Shown: piece by piece, positions 7,423 to 10,577 of the stretch
How the letters are laid out: the number at the start of each line of letters is the position of its first letter
Numbering within the stretch: position 1 is the first letter of the stretch
Assembly (NCBI GenBank): GCA_934621705.1
Contig: CAKTUP010000072.1
Coordinates: 1 to 10,577, forward strand
Source: an uncultured Petrimonas sp.
Lineage (GTDB): Bacteria > Bacteroidota > Bacteroidia > Bacteroidales > Dysgonomonadaceae
Length of the DNA: 10,577 bases
Direction: 5' to 3'
The notes under the pieces: generated by a model
The model's input: the letters and a program-made list of their open reading frames with translations, nothing else
Databases searched by the model: none
Told to the model about the DNA's origin: nothing
Made by a program: the position numbers and the translations under genes

Positions 7423-7879
7423 ATGGGAGTGAAATATGCAGATATTACCGAAAAAGTTATACGATGTGCAATGAAAGTTCACAAAACATTGGGTAACGGT
7501 TTTACTCACAAAATAATTAATTTAAAAAGGAGTTCATGAATACTTCGTATTTCAGGAAGTTATTTATCAACGAGCGTTAGAAATAGAAATGACTAAAAAT
7601 GACGTTGCTTTTTCACGAGAATTTGAAATGCCAATTCTATACGATGGTGTTCATATCGGTACACGTCGTGTAGATTTTCTTGTTCAGGAAATAATTAGTG
7701 TTGAGCTAAAAGCTATTATTCAACTCGAAAATGTACATTTAGCTCAAGCAATGAATTATCTGGAAGCTTACAATTTAGAAATTGGACTGTTGATAAACTT
7801 TGGCGCAAATAGCCTGCAATTTAAACGGTTAACGAATAAAAAATATAATCCGAATTTATCCATCCCAAGAATCCGCTAA
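7423..7879 (+). pseudogene. GxxExxY protein gene, disrupted by a 49-bp insertion
   Basis: GxxExxY proteins are small PD-(D/E)xK-fold proteins of unknown role. The N-terminal piece from ATG 7423 reads MGVKYADITEKVIRCAMKVH, then KTLGNGF, and soon meets a TGA at 7537. The natural continuation, QEVIYQRALEIEM, resumes in another frame from the TTT at 7550. The defining G-x-x-E-x-x-Y motif would be GFQEVIY, made by joining 7498-7503 to 7553-7564. The two TTT codons (7501 and 7550) are 49 bases apart, so the extra DNA both interrupts and shifts the frame. The C-terminal piece keeps the nuclease-fold residues RRVDFLV and VELKA (Asp, Glu-x-Lys) and HLAQAMNYLEAY. It could be translated on its own from ATG 7589 as a 96-residue fragment without the first helices. 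AT-rich codons set it apart from cas4 and cas1. Confidence 0.8.
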
Positions 7880-7902
7880 TCCCATAAAATCCCGGTTCAG
7901 AC
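7877..7902 (-). repeat. Right inverted repeat of the GxxExxY element
   Basis: This arm is the reverse complement of the left arm at 7389-7413, with two mismatches and one extra base. The TAA stop of the GxxExxY gene (7877-7879) is its first three bases, and the arm ends 3 bp before the cas1 ATG. Sequence of the type TAATCCCATAAAATCCCGG is a form I associate with the ends of GxxExxY units. Confidence 0.8.
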
Positions 7903-7905
7903 GAT

Positions 7906-8922
7906 ATGAAAAAAACCTACTATCTTTTCAATCCCGGCCGTCTTTCACGCAAAGACAATACGTTGAAATTTGTTCCGATGGAGGAAGATGGAAACGGCAT
8001 TCCGCACGAAGGACAACCACGGTATATTCCTGTGGAAACCATCGACCAATTCTACGTGTTCGGCTCGCTCGACGCCAACAGCGCGCTATACAATTTTTTG
8101 GGACAAAACAATATCGCACTTCATTTTTTCGATTATTACGAGAACTACACCGGTTCGTTTATGCCGCGAGATTCGTTGCTGTCGGGGCGAATGATTTTGG
8201 CGCAAACCAAGGCTTTTCAAGACAAAAAACGCAGGATGGAAATCGCCCGGCAGTTTATCTATGGTGCTGTGTACAATATGCAGAAAAACCTGCAGTATTA
8301 CAACCGTCGCGGAAAAGATATGGACGAGCTGTTGTTGCAAATGAAAACTTATGCCGATTTTATCGACCAAGCATCGGCACCCGACCAACTGATGGGCATC
8401 GAGGGAAATATTCGTCAGGTATATTACGATGCGTTTAACTTAATTCTCAATGACTTCGAGATGGGAAACCGCACCAAACAACCGCCCCGAAACGAAGTGA
8501 ATGCTCTGATTTCGTTCGGGAATATGATGTGCTATTCCGAATGTCTTCGAGCCATTCATCAAACGCAGCTCAATCCCACCATCAGCTACCTGCACACGCC
8601 CGGCGAGCGGCGTTATTCGTTGGCATTGGACATTGCCGAAATCTTTAAACCCATCATTGTGGACAGGGTTATCTTTAAGATACTCAACAAGAAAGAAATT
8701 CAGGAGCGCCATTTCGATAAACGGCTGAACAGTTGCTTGCTGAATCCTTCGGGCAAGAAAATATTTGTAAAAGCGATGGAAGATCGTTTCAATGAGACAA
8801 TTAAACATCGCTCGCTCAACCGAAGCGTCAGCTACAAACATCTTATCAGGTTGGAGTGCTATAAATTGGCTAAGCATTTATTGGGAATGGAATTTTACAA
8901 ACCATTTAAAATGTATTGGTAA
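7906..8922 (+). CDS. cas1: Cas1 integrase
   Basis: Cas1 is the integrase that inserts new spacers at the leader end of the array, working as a Cas1-Cas2 complex. The 338-residue product is of normal length. The N-terminal beta domain includes YYLFNPGRLSRKDNTL and the conserved turn FGSLDANSALYNFL. The metal-binding catalytic residues are all visible: E166 in MGIEGNIRQVYY, H230 in SYLHTPGERRYSLALD, D242 in the same block with E245 following. The C-terminus is basic and ends in KPFKMYW. The subtype looks like the Cas1b group of type I-B. The ATG lies 3 bp after the right inverted repeat of the GxxExxY element; the cas2 start directly follows the stop with no gap. Upstream of the ATG there is no intergenic space other than the element. 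Confidence 0.97.
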   Translation: MKKTYYLFNPGRLSRKDNTLKFVPMEEDGNGIPHEGQPRYIPVETIDQFYVFGSLDANSALYNFLGQNNIALHFFDYYENYTGSFMPRDSLLSGRMILAQTKAFQDKKRRMEIARQFIYGAVYNMQKNLQYYNRRGKDMDELLLQMKTYADFIDQASAPDQLMGIEGNIRQVYYDAFNLILNDFEMGNRTKQPPRNEVNALISFGNMMCYSECLRAIHQTQLNPTISYLHTPGERRYSLALDIAEIFKPIIVDRVIFKILNKKEIQERHFDKRLNSCLLNPSGKKIFVKAMEDRFNETIKHRSLNRSVSYKHLIRLECYKLAKHLLGMEFYKPFKMYW

Positions 8923-9186
8923 ATGTATGTGATTTTAGTGTACGACTGTGGCGAAAAGCGAGTCGGCAAAATGCTGAAACTCTGTCGGAAATACCTGAAT
9001 TGGATTCAAAATTCGGTTTTTGAAGGCGAAATTACGGAAGTAAAACTGAAAGAGCTAACTTTGAAAGCCGAAAAAATAATGAATTCCGAAGAAGATAGCT
9101 TGATCATTTTTTCGAGTCGGCAGGAAAAATGGCTCGAGAAGCAAATTATTGGTAAAGAACGAAGTAGTATCGATAATTTTCTTTAA
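8923..9186 (+). CDS. cas2: Cas2 adaptation protein
   Basis: Cas2 dimers bridge two Cas1 dimers in the spacer integration complex. The 87-residue product begins MYVILVYDCGEKRVGKMLK, the Cas2 ferredoxin-like first strand with the conserved Asp8 and the following basic helix. SLIIFSSRQEKW is the C-terminal strand used in Cas1 contact. The ATG follows the cas1 stop immediately (zero spacing), so the two are coupled. It is the last protein gene before the leader, whose hairpins may end its transcript. Confidence 0.95.
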   Translation: MYVILVYDCGEKRVGKMLKLCRKYLNWIQNSVFEGEITEVKLKELTLKAEKIMNSEEDSLIIFSSRQEKWLEKQIIGKERSSIDNFL

Positions 9187-9246
9187 CAGGTTGTCGGTTA
9201 CGATTTTTCTTCAACCCAAAACGCTCCTTCGCGGGCTTTGAGATCA

Positions 9247-9275
9247 TTGACATATTGAAAATCAATCGATAAACT
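9247..9275 (+). promoter_or_regulatory. Possible promoter of the CRISPR array
   Basis: TTGACA (9247-9252) and TAAACT (9270-9275) are separated by 17 bp, the spacing of a sigma-70-type promoter; the second box matches only four of six consensus bases. Bacteroidota primary promoters usually have a different -7 box (TAnnTTTG), which is not seen here, so this is a weak call. Transcripts from here would have to pass three hairpins. Confidence 0.3.
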
Positions 9276-9277
9276 AC

Positions 9278-9325
9278 GTTGTCGAAGTGCGGGTGTTTTT
9301 ATATCATCGCACTTCGACAACTTTT
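9278..9325 (+). terminator. Leader hairpin 1: 14-bp perfect inverted repeat with T tail
   Basis: GTTGTCGAAGTGCG (9278-9291) pairs perfectly with CGCACTTCGACAAC (9308-9321) around a 16-nt loop, followed by TTTT (9322-9325). It lies 92 bp after cas2. It could be the terminator of the adaptation operon or a binding site for a dimeric protein such as an integration factor. Confidence 0.55.
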
Positions 9326-9349
9326 CGTGTTATTATTTCCCTGTTTTTT

Positions 9350-9383
9350 ATGCTGAACAGCTTGTCGCTCAGCATTATTTTTT
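9350..9383 (+). terminator. Leader hairpin 2 with T tract
   Basis: ATGCTGA (9350-9356) pairs with TCAGCAT (9369-9375), followed by TATTTTTT (9376-9383). A stem of 7 bp with a 12-nt loop and a near-continuous T tract is terminator-like, though weaker than hairpin 1. Confidence 0.45.
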
Positions 9384-9402
9384 GCCGTTTGTAACGGCTT
9401 TT
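9384..9402 (+). terminator. Leader hairpin 3, overlapping the first base of repeat 1
   Basis: GCCGTT (9384-9389) pairs perfectly with AACGGC (9393-9398) across a 3-nt loop, followed by TTTT (9399-9402). The last stem base and the T run belong to the first repeat. It looks like a small intrinsic terminator but could instead mark the leader-repeat junction. Confidence 0.45.
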
Positions 9403-9558
9403 AATCGTACAATAGTTGAATTGAAATAGGGCTTCAGAGCCGAACAAGCCGGTTATTCAAATCTTTTAATCGTACAATAGTTGAATTGAAATGAATTTAA
9501 AGAAAAACCACTCCGGATGGCCCGTGATCTTTTAATCGTACAATAGTTGAATTGATCT
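9398..9558 (+). CRISPR. CRISPR array, three repeats and two spacers
   Basis: A 30-bp repeat starts CTTTTAATCGTAC and ends GTTGAATTGAAAT. Copies lie at 9398-9427 and 9463-9492 (identical) and 9529-9558. The third differs in its last bases (ATCT instead of AAAT), as expected of the leader-distal end. Spacers are 35 bp (9428-9462) and 36 bp (9493-9528). The 3' end ATTGAAAT fits the 8-nt tag left by Cas6 in type I-B systems, so the array is read on the plus strand, in the same direction as the cas genes. Spacer targets cannot be named from sequence alone. Confidence 0.95.
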
Positions 9559-9575
9559 GAACGTAATCAGAAAAA

Positions 9576-10184
9576 TTATTTCACCTCCAACTCAAACACC
9601 TGCTCACCGCCGGATGTGTTAATATGGAATCGGAAAGGAGTGGGAGAGCCGTTGGCTGATTTAATGGCAGAAAGTGAGAAGGAGGCGTACAATTTTTTAG
9701 AATATCCCGGCGGATCGCCGTCTTTGGAGTGAGCGAAATGCAAATCAACAGAAGGCGATTGTGTGTTGCGAAAAAGTCCGATAACGTGTGTTTTTTCAAA
9801 GTATTCAATTTCAAGGATCAGATTCAGGTAGTTGCCGCCTACCCAAACGCTTTGTATTTTTACGGGATCTTTAATTAAAGTGTTTACAGCGTTGCTTTCC
9901 TGCACGGTTCCCGTAAAAATATCGGAAACGCTGTTGACTTTCACGGTGTCGTCGCGCAAAGGCGTGTAATTGAGAACGACACGCTGCCCGTCTTTGCCCG
10001 AATAATTTTTTAACTCTTTCGGGATAAGGGTTTTATTGTTGTCTAACTGAAAAGTGATTTGCTCTGCCGGTTTCACAACTTTGGCAAATTCCACCAGGAA
10101 ATCATCGATACGCTCGTCGTCTTTCTCACACGCAAAAGCGATAAGAAAAACAACCGACAGGTATGCGATATATCTCCATTTCAT
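9576..10184 (-). CDS. NigD-like lipoprotein
   Basis: A 202-residue secreted lipoprotein. The N-terminus MKWRYIAYLSVVFLIAFAC is a lipoprotein signal peptide with lipobox AFAC and Cys19 as the lipidated residue. The mature protein fits the two-domain NigD-like pattern of Bacteroidales: an N-terminal small beta domain with GQRVVLNYTPLRDD near 86-99 and a C-terminal beta sandwich with KIQSVWVGGNYLNLILEI near 109-126 and LYASFSLSAI near 165-174. Such proteins are cell-surface or periplasmic, and their role is unknown. The stop lies 18 bp from the last CRISPR repeat, so the gene converges on the array. The start lies 24 bp after the stop of the acyltransferase gene upstream, so the two may be co-transcribed. 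No terminator is evident at its end. Confidence 0.8.
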   Translation of the reverse strand: MKWRYIAYLSVVFLIAFACEKDDERIDDFLVEFAKVVKPAEQITFQLDNNKTLIPKELKNYSGKDGQRVVLNYTPLRDDTVKVNSVSDIFTGTVQESNAVNTLIKDPVKIQSVWVGGNYLNLILEIEYFEKTHVIGLFRNTQSPSVDLHFAHSKDGDPPGYSKKLYASFSLSAIKSANGSPTPFRFHINTSGGEQVFELEVK

Positions 10185-10208
10185 CTTTTTAACCCTTTGC
10201 TCAACGCC

Positions 10209-10577
10209 CTATGCTTCTTGCACTGAAACAAAATTCTTTACCGTATTTCCGTACATTTCAATCAGTTTTTCGCGTAGGAAATCATAATCTTTGTCGAGAA
10301 TATCTATTTTAGCGATTTGTCCGTCAATATATTTGTCGAAAAACGCTTTGTCTTCATCGGTATATTTGTCGGCAAATGAGTTGCTGTTTTCCATCAAATC
10401 GTAAGCGATGTAGTTGATGGGGAAAAACACATAGTTTCTGTAAATTTCCGTGTCGATGGCTTCGGCAGCAAGTTCCAGCACTTTTGTCCGGTTAACGTCC
10501 GCACCTATTTCCGACAGCTCGCCGTTGATCTGTTTTCCGAACCGGAAAAAAACTTTTCCCTTGTACCCCATAATTCC
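10209..10577 (-). CDS. Glycerolipid acyltransferase (PlsC-like), C-terminal part (5' end outside window)
   Basis: The minus-strand frame is open to the end of the window, giving the last 122 residues of a larger protein. KVFFRFGKQI is the strand that carries the FGKPI-type motif near the end of PlsC-family acyltransferases. The following EIYRNYVFFPINYIAYDLM is a segment I recognise from the long Bacteroidota 1-acyl-glycerol-3-phosphate acyltransferase-like proteins. The HxxxxD catalytic motif would lie upstream, outside the window. A charged helical C-terminus closes the protein. The enzyme would acylate lysophosphatidate-like lipids at the inner membrane. The ATG at 10571 is internal to the frame. 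The NigD-like gene follows after 24 bp. It is unrelated to the CRISPR locus. Confidence 0.6.
   Translation of the reverse strand, partial: GIMGYKGKVFFRFGKQINGELSEIGADVNRTKVLELAAEAIDTEIYRNYVFFPINYIAYDLMENSNSFADKYTDEDKAFFDKYIDGQIAKIDILDKDYDFLREKLIEMYGNTVKNFVSVQEA

Larger units (their letters stand above)
7389..7902 (+). mobile_element. GxxExxY element inserted between cas4 and cas1
   Basis: A 514-bp unit bounded by about 25-bp imperfect inverted repeats (7389-7413 and 7877-7902) and flanked on both sides by GAT (7386-7388, 7903-7905), a possible 3-bp target duplication. It holds only a broken GxxExxY gene. Its interior is much more AT-rich than the flanking cas genes (17 G+C of 60 in 7681-7740, against 34 of 60 in cas4 at 7081-7140). 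Stand-alone GxxExxY genes with inverted-repeat ends recur in Bacteroidota genomes, as I recall; how they move is not established to me. That it is a discrete insertion is seen from the repeats and composition; mobility is inference. Confidence 0.65.
9187..9397 (+). promoter_or_regulatory. CRISPR leader region
   Basis: The 211 bp between cas2 and the first repeat form the leader side of the array: it lies next to cas2, and the degenerate repeat is at the far end. It contains a TTGACATATTG segment at 9247-9257, a 14-bp inverted repeat (9278-9291/9308-9321), a second hairpin (9350-9375) and a third that abuts repeat 1 (9384-9398). On the minus strand a 43-codon frame without ATG also crosses it (9198-9329). 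No other gene is apparent. Confidence 0.7.

Noticed and set aside
8440..8877. Long open frame on the minus strand opposite cas1
   Set aside because: It is the antisense shadow of the well-supported cas1 gene.
9556..9571. TCTGA/TCAGA stem after the last repeat as a terminator
   Set aside because: It is only 5 bp and is followed by A rather than T on the plus strand; on the minus strand the T run precedes the stem.
10054..10287. Plus-strand frame over the lipoprotein and acyltransferase genes
   Set aside because: It covers a lipoprotein signal peptide and a recognisable acyltransferase end on the other strand.
1..10577. tRNA, rRNA, insertion-sequence transposase or phage genes
   Set aside because: I saw no cloverleaf, rRNA segment, transposase or phage protein signature on either strand.

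Overview
The window looks like a chromosomal segment of a Bacteroidota bacterium, most likely order Bacteroidales. Pointers are a NigD-like SusD-style surface lipoprotein, a Bacteroidota-type glycerol acyltransferase tail, a UPF0158/DUF6155/four-Cys gene trio common in this phylum, an AT-rich genome with A-rich rather than Shine-Dalgarno-type start regions, and a class 1 CRISPR-Cas system of the kind first described in Porphyromonas gingivalis (the 'PGING' variant of type I-B). The species call is inference.

Layout. (1) Bases 3-5454, plus strand: a compact interference operon, cas6 (5' end outside the window), cas5, cas3, cas8, cas7, with 4-bp overlaps or very short gaps, closed by a hairpin terminator at 5458-5481. 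(2) Bases 5504-6845, plus strand: three genes that are not cas genes, encoding a DUF6155 protein, a UPF0158 protein and a small four-cysteine protein; the last has no normal start codon and may be joined to UPF0158 by a one-base frameshift. (3) Bases 6861-9186, plus strand: the adaptation genes cas4, cas1, cas2. Between cas4 and cas1 sits a 514-bp GxxExxY element (7389-7902), bounded by about 25-bp inverted repeats; its single gene is broken. (4) Bases 9187-9397: the CRISPR leader, with a possible promoter and three hairpins in a row. (5) Bases 9398-9558: a three-repeat, two-spacer CRISPR array. (6) Bases 9576-10577, minus strand: a NigD-like lipoprotein and, upstream of it, the C-terminal part of a glycerolipid acyltransferase, both converging on the array.

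How the genes work together. Cas1-Cas2, with Cas4 trimming and orienting prespacers, would add spacers at the leader end. The array transcript is cut by Cas6 in the repeats, and Cas5, Cas7 and Cas8 assemble on the crRNA as Cascade. Cas3, an HD nuclease-helicase, degrades the DNA that Cascade marks. All core parts are present and their visible active-site residues are intact, so the system appears functional, but the array is minimal.

The most interesting observations are: the GxxExxY element, whose removal would put cas4 in frame with cas1; the non-cas trio between effector and adaptation modules together with a change in base composition there; the frameshift-like junction between UPF0158 and the four-Cys protein; and the three hairpins between cas2 and the array, the last of which abuts and overlaps the first repeat.
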